From JBLMYQ01 sp050260055 (GTDB lineage: Bacteria; Bacillota; Clostridia; Acetivibrionales; UBA4821), in contig JBLNBO010000038.1 in assembly GCA_050260055.1 (NCBI GenBank), forward strand, positions 3,860-67,859: a stretch of DNA of 64,000 nucleotides. The letters are read 5' to 3'. Shown in pieces: positions 53,870 through 62,648 of this stretch; position 1 is the stretch's first letter; each line of letters starts with the position of its first letter. The notes under the pieces were generated by a model. It did not search any database, had not been told where the DNA came from, and was given only the letters and a program-made list of their open reading frames with translations. Both the position numbers and the translations under genes were made by a program.

Positions 53870-53965
53870 TAATTTCTATACCAGCCCTTCTACAGAAGGG
53901 GGAGACAAGATGCGTAGCATCCGCAATGCGGGGGAATGCCCCCATTGATGACCAAAGGAGAAGGG
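53870..53965 (+). repeat. Dispersed intergenic repeat R2, copy b
   Basis: CAGCCCTTC...GATGCGTAGCATCCG...GGGGGAATGCCCCC...GATGACCAAAGGAGA, the same order as copy a at 26518-26615 (minus strand). It occupies the gap between the adaptor gene and the zinc-ribbon membrane protein gene. Confidence 0.7.
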
Positions 53966-54003
53966 GCAGGGATGAGAGTTTTATAAGAGGGATTGGCGAT
54001 AAG

Positions 54004-54930
54004 CTATTCTTTCTTTTTCCCGCATGTTGTACAGTAGTTCCAATTTAGATTCATCATGCTTCCACATTCTGAACATTTTGTTTTTAATATGCTTCCGCAT
54101 TCTTGGCAAAAACTTGACTGCTCATCGACTTTGACTTTGCATTCATTGCAAAAATGCAGTCTATGTCTTACAAGCAAATAAATTATTAAACCGGCAAGCC
54201 CTGTGAACAGGGTAACAATTCCCCAGAAAATCTGCTGTAAGCCTCTTTTCTTACTGTCTTCATATACCCAAACTGCTAATAATACCCAAAAGATTAATAT
54301 TAAAAGTCTTAATATCTGGTGCGAAATAAAAAACATATCAATCATATTGTTCTCTTCAAAGCGCCCGCTTATATAGTTAATCTTCATTCCCTTTCCAGGT
54401 ATATCAAAGGTATTGATAAAATCAGGGTTACCTTTACGGCCATCATTAAATTTGTCTTTAAAATCTCTTCTATTAAAGTTATTATCTTTTCCTTTATTTG
54501 CTCCCGAATTTGCTGATGGTATTAGAGAGAAAAACTCTCTCTCAGGCATCGGCATAAATCTTTGCTGGCCTCTGTCCATGCTGAACATGGAAGGATGCTG
54601 TTCATCCTTGGATAGATTGAATGTGTTTCTTCCTTTAATAATTTTGTCATTCGCTTTATAGATAATGCTGCCTTTATCATCACAAATAATAATGTTTTTA
54701 GTTCTCGGGTAATTTTTCATAAAGCTTGAAATAGCTGTCTTGGCTTCATTAGTCAAGCCTTTGATTTCCAATATAGCATTTATATTTGCAATATCTTTTC
54801 TTTCCTTTTTGGCTTGCTGAATGTTCATAAAACCTACCAGCATTCCACTTACAAACAAAACCACAATTAAGATTCCTATAAATTTAAGTATATTTGTCAA
54901 TGAACAACATTTTTTAATTTTTTCCAACAT
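54004..54930 (-). CDS. Membrane protein with extracytoplasmic sensor-like loop and zinc ribbons
   Basis: A 308-residue protein. The first helix is at about 14-34, followed by an extracytoplasmic region (about 35-200) resembling a small PAS-like sensor in its first part (IIICDDKGSIIYKAND) and Asn/Lys/Gly-rich afterwards. Two further helices lie at about 202-260. The cytoplasmic tail holds zinc-ribbon pairs CNECKVKVDEQSSFCQECG and CSECGSMMNLNWNYCTTCG. Third gene of the sigma-factor unit, overlapping the anti-sigma-like gene by one base. Function unknown; a sensor or regulator of the unit is plausible. Confidence 0.65.
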   Translation of the reverse strand: MLEKIKKCCSLTNILKFIGILIVVLFVSGMLVGFMNIQQAKKERKDIANINAILEIKGLTNEAKTAISSFMKNYPRTKNIIICDDKGSIIYKANDKIIKGRNTFNLSKDEQHPSMFSMDRGQQRFMPMPEREFFSLIPSANSGANKGKDNNFNRRDFKDKFNDGRKGNPDFINTFDIPGKGMKINYISGRFEENNMIDMFFISHQILRLLILIFWVLLAVWVYEDSKKRGLQQIFWGIVTLFTGLAGLIIYLLVRHRLHFCNECKVKVDEQSSFCQECGSILKTKCSECGSMMNLNWNYCTTCGKKKE

Positions 54931-55292
54931 TATATGACCCTCCCCTTCAATTTTAATTCTCTATTATTCAAGTTTCCCGCCATTAATTCCTTAAATATTA
55001 AATATACAAAGGTAGAAAAGATTCCAATTGTCAGGCTTATCCCTGCAAATTCAACTATTTCGCTGGTGTAATCAATATAATCCGGGAACAAAACCAGTGA
55101 ACCTATGAATAGAACAACTAAACACCCAAGAAAGAATAAGACTGTTTGAGTAAGGTTATTTTGCCGCCTTTTAATCTGTTCACACTTATGCAAAACTACT
55201 GGTCTCAATTTCTTCATTAAAACTTCTGTATCAACCGTTTGAGCATTATCAAAATGATTTTTAATTAATTCTTGCATTTCATTGTTGTTCAA
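54930..55292 (-). CDS. Small membrane protein, probable anti-sigma factor
   Basis: A 120-residue protein with a cytoplasmic N-terminal helical part (about 1-45: NEMQELIKNHFDNAQTVDTE) and two membrane segments (about 48-68 and 80-102). It overlaps the sigma-factor gene by 14 nt, the usual position of a cognate anti-sigma factor. No zinc-binding anti-sigma (ZAS) motif is present, so the call rests on position and topology. Confidence 0.6.
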   Translation of the reverse strand: MNNNEMQELIKNHFDNAQTVDTEVLMKKLRPVVLHKCEQIKRRQNNLTQTVLFFLGCLVVLFIGSLVLFPDYIDYTSEIVEFAGISLTIGIFSTFVYLIFKELMAGNLNNRELKLKGRVI

Positions 55293-55845
55293 TTGCGTTC
55301 ACCCCTCTCGTTCCGAGTTTTTTTCTGATTTTTTCTACTGCATAATGCAGTTGCCCTTTGACTTTTTCTGGCGTAGTCTTTATAATTTCCGCAATTTCTT
55401 TATAGCTAAAATCCATATAGTATTTTAAAAGAACCATCGACTTTAAATCAGGAGGCAATGTATTTATAGTTTGGTTTATACTGCTAATCATTTCATTTTT
55501 TATTACTGTATCTTCCACGCTGTCTTCTTTTGATGGAATGGTATTCTCTTCATCATCTATAGGGATAGTTTCTCGAATTCTGCCTTTTCTAACCTCATCG
55601 GTAATTGTATTCCTAGCGATTGTAAACAACCAGGTAGAAAACTTCGCGTTTGCTTGCAGTTTATATGTATTAATGTTTTTTATCATTTTTATAAATGTTT
55701 CCTGTACAATATCCTCGGTAGACTGCTGATTTTCTATGTAGCTAAAGATAAAGTTAAAAAGGCGCTGGTGATACCTTTGGATGAGAATCTCAAAAGCATA
55801 TTCTTCTCCCTGTTTACACAACTCAACTAATCTTTCATCCGTCAA
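55279..55845 (-). CDS. ECF-type RNA polymerase sigma factor
   Basis: A 188-residue sigma-70 family ECF factor. Region 2 (about 20-90: YHQRLFNFIFSYIENQQSTE, DIVQETFIKMIKN, KFSTWLFTIARNTITDEVRK) binds the -10 element and core. Region 4 (about 130-182: LPPDLKSMVLLKYYMDFSYKEI, GQLHYAVEKIRKKLG) binds the -35 element. It probably autoregulates this unit. The downstream efflux genes are plausible targets, but I could not derive its promoter motif. Confidence 0.93.
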   Translation of the reverse strand: MTDERLVELCKQGEEYAFEILIQRYHQRLFNFIFSYIENQQSTEDIVQETFIKMIKNINTYKLQANAKFSTWLFTIARNTITDEVRKGRIRETIPIDDEENTIPSKEDSVEDTVIKNEMISSINQTINTLPPDLKSMVLLKYYMDFSYKEIAEIIKTTPEKVKGQLHYAVEKIRKKLGTRGVNAIEQQ

Positions 55846-55931
55846 ATCAGCACCTCCTTTTCCATCTATTATTTTAAACGTAAATAAAGAAAAAAAGTTG
55901 ATAATATTTTAAAAATTTTTCGGATAAATAA

Positions 55932-55964
55932 AAATAAGTAACATATACACTATGTTACTTATTT
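55932..55964. terminator. Terminator between the PstS-like gene and the sigma-factor gene
   Basis: Perfect 14-bp stem AAATAAGTAACATA/TATGTTACTTATTT with flanking T residues, 46 nt beyond the PstS-like stop. Confidence 0.8.
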
Positions 55965-56009
55965 TTATACTTACTATAAATTATAAACTCATCAAAATGC
56001 TTTATTTAT

Positions 56010-56975
56010 CTATTTTATTTTGACATATCCGCCTCTTTCAACTACCTTCTGTCCTTCATCACTGAGCAGCCATTCTATAAGCTTGCGGGCTGAACTATCC
56101 TTTGGCTCAGACTTGCGGATAACAGCGCAGACATCTTCGGTAAATGGATAAGATTTATCTTTAATTGTCTTAGTGCTGGGCAGAATGCCGTTAACAGCCA
56201 TAAATCTAGCTTCTTTTTTAGCATACATCTCCTTGGCGTAATAATAAAATGAATATACAATACTATTCTTTGCGCCTGGTTCAACAGCTACCTTTTCAAT
56301 CGCCCCTCCCATTGTCTCAACAACCTTTGTAGGAATTGAAGGCATTTTTATATCCTTCATAACCAGCCTTTCCATACTTGTCTGACTCCCTGAGTTTTGC
56401 GGCCTTTGATATGCTAAAATTTGAGCATCTTCTCCACCAACTTCCTTCCAGTTGGCTATTTTGTTCTGATAAATATCCTGAATCTGTTTAACCGTTAAGT
56501 TGGTTACCGGATTTTCAACGTTTGCCATAAATATAAATCCATCTCTGCCAATCGGAATTATCTCAAGCTCTTCTCCTTTACTCTTGGCAAGATTTTTCTC
56601 ATCTTCAGATGGTCCGAACGCAAGCACAATATCAGCTTTTTTCTCAATCAAATTAACATATGCAGGATGTGTGGTACTGAATTTTATAAAGGCTTTTGCC
56701 TCTTCCGGACTCATTTTCAGCAATGTTTTTGCAATTTCTCCACCTAATGGTATCATTGCAGTTGCTCCATCAACTTTTGGATAAATCTCTTTCGTAAAAA
56801 CAGGTGCAGTTTCACCAGAAGTTTTTGGCCCAGCTTCTTTTTGTGTTTCAATCGGATTTGTTACTATTGGATTTGTTATTGCTTTTTGTTTAGGGCTGTA
56901 TATAATAATTACAGCAGCACATAATGCTATTAATAATATTATGCCCCCAAAAATCATACCCTTTTTCATTCCCAT
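56010..56975 (-). CDS. PstS-like substrate-binding protein, membrane-anchored
   Basis: A 321-residue periplasmic-binding-type protein (PBP-like domain 2, phosphate-binding group). A single N-terminal anchor at about 6-27 has no lipobox Cys at the expected place, and a Pro/Thr-rich linker follows. The ligand-binding lobes show IPLGGEIAKTLL, NLTVKQIQDIYQNKIANWKEVGG, RPQNSGSQTSMERLV and the closing WLLSDEGQKVVERGGYVKI. Phosphate-type binding loops (SGSQTSME) are recognisable, but pstCAB genes are absent here. It follows the amidase gene by 20 nt and is probably co-transcribed with it. Confidence 0.8.
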   Translation of the reverse strand: MGMKKGMIFGGIILLIALCAAVIIIYSPKQKAITNPIVTNPIETQKEAGPKTSGETAPVFTKEIYPKVDGATAMIPLGGEIAKTLLKMSPEEAKAFIKFSTTHPAYVNLIEKKADIVLAFGPSEDEKNLAKSKGEELEIIPIGRDGFIFMANVENPVTNLTVKQIQDIYQNKIANWKEVGGEDAQILAYQRPQNSGSQTSMERLVMKDIKMPSIPTKVVETMGGAIEKVAVEPGAKNSIVYSFYYYAKEMYAKKEARFMAVNGILPSTKTIKDKSYPFTEDVCAVIRKSEPKDSSARKLIEWLLSDEGQKVVERGGYVKIK

Positions 56976-56995
56976 TTATCCCCCTATTTTTTTAT

Positions 56996-59107
56996 TTAGT
57001 TTGAGTTTTTATTGCTTCCTTTTTTGGCTTTATAGATTAATATTCCTATTATTCCAGCCGCTAGCACAAGTATTATCATGACTGTAAAAACAATGTTTAG
57101 CTTAAAACTGCTGTTTTCATTTACCTCCATCTGTTTAGCAGCTGGAGTATTTGCCTGAATGCCCATATCATTTTCGGAATCTTTGGTTTTACTGAGCTCA
57201 ATCAGATTCTGCTTAGCTGTATAATAATCTTTAGCTTCTTCTGAACCGAAATAGTTTTTCAATCCATTCACAATACCATCAAGAAGCTTTTCTCTGTAAA
57301 AAGGAGTCATATCTGGACCGCCAATAGGATTAGGGTCTATTTCCATAAATCCCGTTTCGATATACACTGCCGGGAAATCGGACCAATTAAGGCTTGCAAT
57401 ATTTTCTATTTCAGACAAACCTCTAGGATTGTAATAATCACCAAAATACTGACCTGTTTTAAGACTTTCTTTCACTTGGTCCATTATATTTTGAACTGCC
57501 ATCTTGCTAAATGGCACAATCCCGCTATTCCTTATATTTTTTGTGGATGGATAATATAAGTATATTCCATTAGTCTTATTATCTTCATAAGTAAATTTAC
57601 AATAATCATTGGCATGAATCTTTATTAATAAATCCACTTGTTCTTGGTTTGCCATTTTTGTTCTTTCAACATTGCTGATATCAACATCGTTGCAGTCCCT
57701 TGCCATTATGACTTTAGCCCCATAAGCTTCAAGCTTCTTTTTAAGCAGTTCTGCAACTTCCAGCGTAAATTTATACTCATTATATGTAACCTTCCCATTA
57801 TAATAAGACTTTAAAAGCTCACCGGCAGAATTTTTCATCACTTTTTTTGTCCCATTTGGAGACAAAAGCTCAAGTTCCTTGTTAGGCGATTTCTGGTGGG
57901 CAGGGTCAATAAAAATTACTTTTCCGTTTAGATTCTGATTAGAATCAAGAATAGATTTTGGCGCAATGGAAGCATACGCCCATTGCGGTATAATTTCTCC
58001 AACCATTGAGTAACTTGAGTCAAAGAACTCAACTTTATAAATCTCTTTTATTTTTTCCGTATTGTTTGTCTTTTTATAATAGTTCAATAAGCTGCAGCAG
58101 GCCGCTCTTCGGCAATAGGCAAACTCAGAATTTTTAAAAACATCCAATAATAGTCTGCTCATAGCTTCTTGTTCTGCCTGGTCGGAACTCTTTGATTTTA
58201 ACACTCCATCTGCTTTTGAAACATCCTGCATTTGCTTTATTTTCTTCTTGTGCATTTCTTCTCTATCCTTAGCATCAGAGTAATAAAAATCCTCATTGCT
58301 GTCGTATTCATCATATTCACTGGTTGGCTTATCATTGCTGTCTGTATAATTTTCTTCATAGTAATCATATTTTACTATTTCAGACTTATAGTAATCCCTG
58401 CTGTAGTTATATTTATATGTCTTGTCCATGTTCATTTCGATGCTGATATCATCTTCCACTTTTTCAGGCTCAAAATTATTGTATTCAAAAATCATTTTAT
58501 CATTAACTATCCGAAAGTTTTTAGTCGGCAAAATTTCATCAATATCCGCCGGCGAGAATTCCCCCATATTTACAGTTACACAAACCTTCTCGATTCTTCC
58601 TTTCCAGCTATTTGCATTTGATATTCCGTACACAATTGTATTGATTTCACCATTAATAATCCAATCATAAGCTATTTTTACCTTCTTCTTTTCATTTGGC
58701 TTGAATTGGACTTTCCAGACTAAATAGTCCTCTGTATTCTTAATGTGAATATCTTTCTTTTTTGTAGTTTTTGCAACCGGAATCTTGACATCATTAACTT
58801 GAACGCTAAGATTCTCTACGAACCTATCGCCAAAAGCATTATCAATTTTAATCTCCATCTCTGCAGTCTGATTATTGGCAGATTCATTCATAAAATAATA
58901 TTCTTCTTGCGTCTTATTGGTATCCAAAAAAATGTTCGTATTTGCTTTAACCATTCTGATTTCTTGATTTCCTGCACCATTTAAAAGCCCGGCATCATAA
59001 ATAACAGGCACATAAGTGAATTCTAACAAATCAGATTCATCTGCAAATGAAAAATAAGGCAAAAGGATTGTAACAAAAGAAAGAAATAGTATTGTTAACC
59101 TCTTCAT
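56996..59107 (-). CDS. N-acetylmuramoyl-L-alanine amidase (Amidase_3) with large N-domain and C-terminal anchor
   Basis: A 703-residue exported cell-wall hydrolase. I start at 59107 (MKRLTILFLSFV), 6 nt after AAGGGG. Residues about 22-235 are a beta-rich secreted domain I do not recognise (DUF4424-like at best). An Asp/Glu/Tyr-rich linker and a helical region follow. The catalytic domain spans about 415-640: GKVIFIDPAHQKSP, MARDCNDVDISNVERTKMAN, LLIKIHANDY and the catalytic Glu in AVYIETGFM. The usual IDPGHGG is IDPAHQK here, but the His is kept. A membrane helix near the C-terminus (about 668-690) would hold it on the cell. Confidence 0.85.
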   Translation of the reverse strand: MKRLTILFLSFVTILLPYFSFADESDLLEFTYVPVIYDAGLLNGAGNQEIRMVKANTNIFLDTNKTQEEYYFMNESANNQTAEMEIKIDNAFGDRFVENLSVQVNDVKIPVAKTTKKKDIHIKNTEDYLVWKVQFKPNEKKKVKIAYDWIINGEINTIVYGISNANSWKGRIEKVCVTVNMGEFSPADIDEILPTKNFRIVNDKMIFEYNNFEPEKVEDDISIEMNMDKTYKYNYSRDYYKSEIVKYDYYEENYTDSNDKPTSEYDEYDSNEDFYYSDAKDREEMHKKKIKQMQDVSKADGVLKSKSSDQAEQEAMSRLLLDVFKNSEFAYCRRAACCSLLNYYKKTNNTEKIKEIYKVEFFDSSYSMVGEIIPQWAYASIAPKSILDSNQNLNGKVIFIDPAHQKSPNKELELLSPNGTKKVMKNSAGELLKSYYNGKVTYNEYKFTLEVAELLKKKLEAYGAKVIMARDCNDVDISNVERTKMANQEQVDLLIKIHANDYCKFTYEDNKTNGIYLYYPSTKNIRNSGIVPFSKMAVQNIMDQVKESLKTGQYFGDYYNPRGLSEIENIASLNWSDFPAVYIETGFMEIDPNPIGGPDMTPFYREKLLDGIVNGLKNYFGSEEAKDYYTAKQNLIELSKTKDSENDMGIQANTPAAKQMEVNENSSFKLNIVFTVMIILVLAAGIIGILIYKAKKGSNKNSN

Positions 59108-59190
59108 ATGTATCCCCTTTGAAATGAATTCTATCTTTAACATTATTATACTAATAAGTCAGCATAACTGTAAATCTTTAATCCACTAAA

Positions 59191-59733
59191 TCAACCCGCT
59201 TTTTCTTTTATCTGCATTGAATGCGATTTGTTCTGTGTTAATTTTCCTGTTACCGTTCTTATTTCAGCAACTGACATCGTGACATTGGCATTAAACTCTG
59301 TAAGTATACAATTTAGTCTTTCGAAATCTTTTCTTTTCACTATGATATTTACAACCAATCTTCCTTTGCCATTCATCCCATAACCGATATGCGTAGTCAC
59401 TGAATACCCTTCATTTCTAAGAAAGTCAGCAATCTCTTTGCCTTTTTCTCTCCCTGCATATACAGAAACCTCTAGTAATCCTATTGCCATCTTCTTTTCT
59501 ATAATATCTGCAAGGTATATCCCAAAGACTTTACCAAGTGCAAATACCAGGATATAAGATATATCTGATGAATCGCTTACCATTTTAAATGTATATGAAA
59601 ACAACAATGCATCGCTAAACACTACAAAATAAGTAGGCCTTATCATCTGTTTAGAAATAAACAAAGTTTTTAAAGTACCCAGACAGTTGCTTATTGCATT
59701 AAGCACAAACAAAATTATTAAATTCGCTATCAT
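59191..59733 (-). CDS. UPF0316 family membrane protein (DUF5698/DUF2179)
   Basis: A 180-residue protein. The N-terminal half has three membrane segments (LIILFVLNAISNCLGTLKTL, YFVVFSDALLFSYTF, ILVFALGKVFGIYLADIIE) and the C-terminal half is a DUF2179-type alpha/beta domain (LEVSVYAGREKGKEIADFLR, GYGMNGKGRLVVNIIVKR). This is the YebE/UPF0316 pattern. Function unknown. The leader contains a promoter and a terminator-like hairpin. Confidence 0.85.
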   Translation of the reverse strand: MIANLIILFVLNAISNCLGTLKTLFISKQMIRPTYFVVFSDALLFSYTFKMVSDSSDISYILVFALGKVFGIYLADIIEKKMAIGLLEVSVYAGREKGKEIADFLRNEGYSVTTHIGYGMNGKGRLVVNIIVKRKDFERLNCILTEFNANVTMSVAEIRTVTGKLTQNKSHSMQIKEKAG

Positions 59734-59764
59734 TTTTTCCTCCTTTCTTTAAACCAACAGAAAA

Positions 59765-59784
59765 GCCTGGCATATATGCCAGGC
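59765..59784 (-). promoter_or_regulatory. Terminator-like hairpin in the UPF0316 leader
   Basis: A 20-nt perfect palindrome GCCTGGCATATATGCCAGGC followed on the minus strand by TTTTCTGTT, ending 32 nt before the start codon and downstream of the promoter at 59851-59878. It could attenuate transcription. The other bases of the 310-nt gap (59785-60002) are AT-rich with no recognised aptamer. Confidence 0.6.
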
Positions 59785-59850
59785 CAAATAAATGCTTTTT
59801 TTGTTTTGTATTTTAATAATGATTAGTTCTTCCTCCCAAAAATTTATTAA

Positions 59851-59878
59851 ATAATACCTAAAACGCACCTGTTGTCAA
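59851..59878 (-). promoter_or_regulatory. Sigma-A-type promoter for the UPF0316 gene
   Basis: On the minus strand TTGACA (59878-59873), 16-nt spacer, TATTAT (59856-59851). The start codon lies 118 nt downstream, leaving a leader of about 110 nt. Confidence 0.6.
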
Positions 59879-60002
59879 ACATATAATTTCAATATTGGTA
59901 TATTAGCATAAAATTCATATTATGTAAAATTAAATCCATATTACAAAACAACTAGCACTTTTCTTGAAATATAAAGCCTATTGAAATTATTGCAAAAAAT
60001 AA

Positions 60003-60029
60003 CTCCCCTTGCTTTGATAACAAGAGGAG
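60003..60029 (-). terminator. Terminator after the coiled-coil secreted protein gene
   Basis: 9-bp stem with one mismatch (CTCCTCTTG/CAAGGGGAG on the minus strand) followed by TTATTTTTT. Confidence 0.8.
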
Positions 60030-60043
60030 CTGCTTCTATTTTT

Positions 60044-60670
60044 TTATTCTGCTTTATAATCAGCTATTTTCTGCAAGTCTTCAATAAGAGCTTTTAATGA
60101 ATCTATTCTTGCTTTTTGAACATCAAGTACATTGCTAAGTGATTGTTGAATTTTTTCAGGTTCTTGATTCTTTTTTGCTAGTGCAATATCAAGTCCTTCT
60201 TCTCTAATCTTTCCAAAACTTTGGCCAAATTCGCTTCTGTCTTCTCTAATTGTAGCCAGCATATCTTTAAGTTCATCAACAGTTTCTTGAGTAATGTTTT
60301 CTTTGTCTTTTATAATTTCTTTAATTCTTGCAACAGCTTTTTTATGAAGTTCTCTAACTTGCACTTTTAATCCCTTAATAGTTTCTCTATTGGCTGTTAT
60401 TTGATCTTTCAATATTTTTCTTTCAGCCTTTGCTTTTTCTTTATCTGCCTTAACTACCTGCTTTGCTGAAATTTTTTGAGCTTTTAAAGCCTGTTTTTCA
60501 GATTTAGGTGCTTTAACATCTTTAGTGTCTTCATCTGTGTCTGTGGATGCTGCTGCAGTTGTTATTACAGCAGTTAATGTATCAGCTGCTGCTGTTTCAG
60601 CCTCAGCAAATACTGCTATTGAAGTAAGTAAGAAACATAAAGTTATCAGAATTGATAATAATTTTTTCAT
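60044..60670 (-). CDS. Secreted Ala/Lys-rich coiled-coil protein
   Basis: A 208-residue exported protein. I start at 60670 (MKKLLSILITLCFLL), 8 nt after AAAGGAG. The signal peptide ends near VFA. After an Ala/Thr-rich spacer the mature part is almost all charged helix (about 55-205, KQALKAQKISAKQVVKADKE and similar), probably a coiled coil. No family recognised. It follows a lipoprotein gene by 26 nt. Confidence 0.7.
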   Translation of the reverse strand: MKKLLSILITLCFLLTSIAVFAEAETAAADTLTAVITTAAASTDTDEDTKDVKAPKSEKQALKAQKISAKQVVKADKEKAKAERKILKDQITANRETIKGLKVQVRELHKKAVARIKEIIKDKENITQETVDELKDMLATIREDRSEFGQSFGKIREEGLDIALAKKNQEPEKIQQSLSNVLDVQKARIDSLKALIEDLQKIADYKAE

Positions 60671-60696
60671 AATAATTTCTCCTTTCAAACTTTGAA

Positions 60697-61116
60697 CTAT
60701 TCTGCCAAATCCGAATCGCTAATTTCATCTAGGTTGTCAATGTCTTTAATCATACCATTAATTTCACTATCTAAGTCTTTAAGTACCTTTTCCTTTTCTA
60801 CACTTGATACAGCATTATCTGATTTTGTAATTACACTTATACTGCCCTGCTTGGTTGTCGGATTCTCAGCATTTCCACCTTTGTCCCCGCTGACCGTCGA
60901 CTTGTCTGCAGGATTAACTTTAGGTGCCGCGGTATCACTATCTGTTTTACTTCCTTCAATTTTTCCGGGCGAATTTGATTCATCACTCGTCTGATTCTGG
61001 ACTGCTGCCGGGTTTGTGTCTTTTATATTTTTTTCTGTATCCTTTACTGTGCTTCCGCACGCTGCTAGGGTTACTGCAAGTGTTAACAATATAGTGGATA
61101 ATAAATATTTCTTCAT
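60697..61116 (-). CDS. Small low-complexity lipoprotein
   Basis: A 139-residue lipoprotein with lipobox LAAC (Cys at 20). Residues 25-105 are Ser/Thr/Asn/Lys/Asp-rich and disordered-looking. The last 35 form an acidic helix (VEKEKVLKDLDSEINGMIKD) reminiscent of the helix in the next gene. Unknown function; probably one transcript with the coiled-coil protein. It lies next to the two-component system and might be its target. Confidence 0.65.
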   Translation of the reverse strand: MKKYLLSTILLTLAVTLAACGSTVKDTEKNIKDTNPAAVQNQTSDESNSPGKIEGSKTDSDTAAPKVNPADKSTVSGDKGGNAENPTTKQGSISVITKSDNAVSSVEKEKVLKDLDSEINGMIKDIDNLDEISDSDLAE

Positions 61117-61238
61117 TTCTTCCTCCTTATTAAACCTGGTTAATGTTAATTGCCTACCCTATATTCTTATATTAACCCCTGTTTGTGAAATAAATAGGAT
61201 TAATTTGTAAACAGACTGTAAAATTATATTTTTTAATT

Positions 61239-62648
61239 TTACAGTCTGTTAGGTAGCATAAAATAAAACCTTGTCCCTTTCCCTTGTTCGCTTTCCGCCC
61301 AAATCTTTCCTCCATGAAGTTCTACCAAGCTTTTTGCAATATTTAATCCCAAACCGGTTCCGCCATCATTCTGCCTTGACTTATCCCCTCTATAAAATTT
61401 GTCAAAAATATGCTTTATGTCTTCATCTGATATGCCTTGTCCGTTGTCTTTAATTATAAATTTAACTAAATCATTTTCTTCTTCCACAGAAATTTTGACT
61501 TCTGAGCCCTCTCCAGAATATTTAACAGCATTGGATAATAGATTGGAAAGAATCTGTTTCAGTCTGTCTAAATCTGCCATAATATATAATTCTTCCGGAC
61601 ATTCCATAATCATATTTATTTTCTTTTGATTTGCCGCTATTTCCAAGCTTGAAACAACTTGACCAATTACATCTATTGCACTTATCTGCGTAATATTTAT
61701 ATTAACTGCCCCCCCTTGAATTTTCGCAATCTCCAACACTTCTCCGGTCAGTTTCATCAACCTATTGATTTCATCCTTGATTATAGCTAAATATTTAGGA
61801 TAATTTTCAGGTTTAATCAACCCATCAATCATTCCTTGTACAAAACCATTAATCGAGGTAAGCGGAGTCCTTAAATCATGAGAAACATTTGCAATGAATT
61901 CACGCCTGACATTTTCAGTAACCTCTAGCCGTTTGTTCATTGTATTAAAAGCATCAGCTAATTTTTCAATTTCATCGTTAGTTTTTGCATAAATCTCTCC
62001 AACCTTTTCTCCTTCAGTTATTTTAATTGCCGCAGAAGTCATTTGAATAATCGGGCGCGAGATTCGACGCGAGATAAAATAGATAATTACAGCACTTACA
62101 AGTGTAAGAATTATCGCACAAACAAAAATAGTCAGGTTGATTGTTGCTACATCCTTTTCAATCGTATTTACAGGAGAAAAAATCAAAATTGCGCCTTTGA
62201 CCTCTTTCCCTTCCAATAAAGGAAATCCTGTAAAAACCATGTCCATATTAAATTTTGAAGAATACTGGCTTTTTCTAAAGACAGTATTGTTTGAAAGTAC
62301 TTTTCTCAAATCTTTTAATAGAAATGGTTCCTCCAAATCCTCTCCAATTTTAATACTTTTCCAGTTCTCTATTGCCTTGAGATTTGCATTAATAACATAA
62401 ATACTTGAATCGGTAACATACCCAATTGAATTAATTGAAGAATCAAGCTCCTGCTTGTTAATAATATTATTTTTATAGTTTCCAACCAAACGGCTAATCT
62501 TTTTTGCCGATTTCAATTGTTCCTGCTGTTTGTCTTTAAAAACATAATCAGAATAGCCGACTGAAAGTGCAAGAGAGGCTGTTAAAATAACTGCGGTAAT
62601 AATCATTAGATATGTGAACATAAGACGAGAAAAAATACCTCTAAACAT
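61239..62648 (-). CDS. HAMP-domain sensor histidine kinase
   Basis: A 469-residue membrane kinase: first helix about 8-30, extracytoplasmic sensor about 31-170, second helix about 172-194, HAMP about 195-247, dimerisation helix FIANVSHDLRTPL with the phospho-His, then NLLSNAVKYSG, IKDNGQGISDED and GTGLGLNIAKSLVELHGG. Its ATG overlaps the stop of the regulator gene by one base (TAATG), so the pair is coupled. Signal unknown. Confidence 0.93.
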   Translation of the reverse strand: MFRGIFSRLMFTYLMIITAVILTASLALSVGYSDYVFKDKQQEQLKSAKKISRLVGNYKNNIINKQELDSSINSIGYVTDSSIYVINANLKAIENWKSIKIGEDLEEPFLLKDLRKVLSNNTVFRKSQYSSKFNMDMVFTGFPLLEGKEVKGAILIFSPVNTIEKDVATINLTIFVCAIILTLVSAVIIYFISRRISRPIIQMTSAAIKITEGEKVGEIYAKTNDEIEKLADAFNTMNKRLEVTENVRREFIANVSHDLRTPLTSINGFVQGMIDGLIKPENYPKYLAIIKDEINRLMKLTGEVLEIAKIQGGAVNINITQISAIDVIGQVVSSLEIAANQKKINMIMECPEELYIMADLDRLKQILSNLLSNAVKYSGEGSEVKISVEEENDLVKFIIKDNGQGISDEDIKHIFDKFYRGDKSRQNDGGTGLGLNIAKSLVELHGGKIWAESEQGKGTRFYFMLPNRL

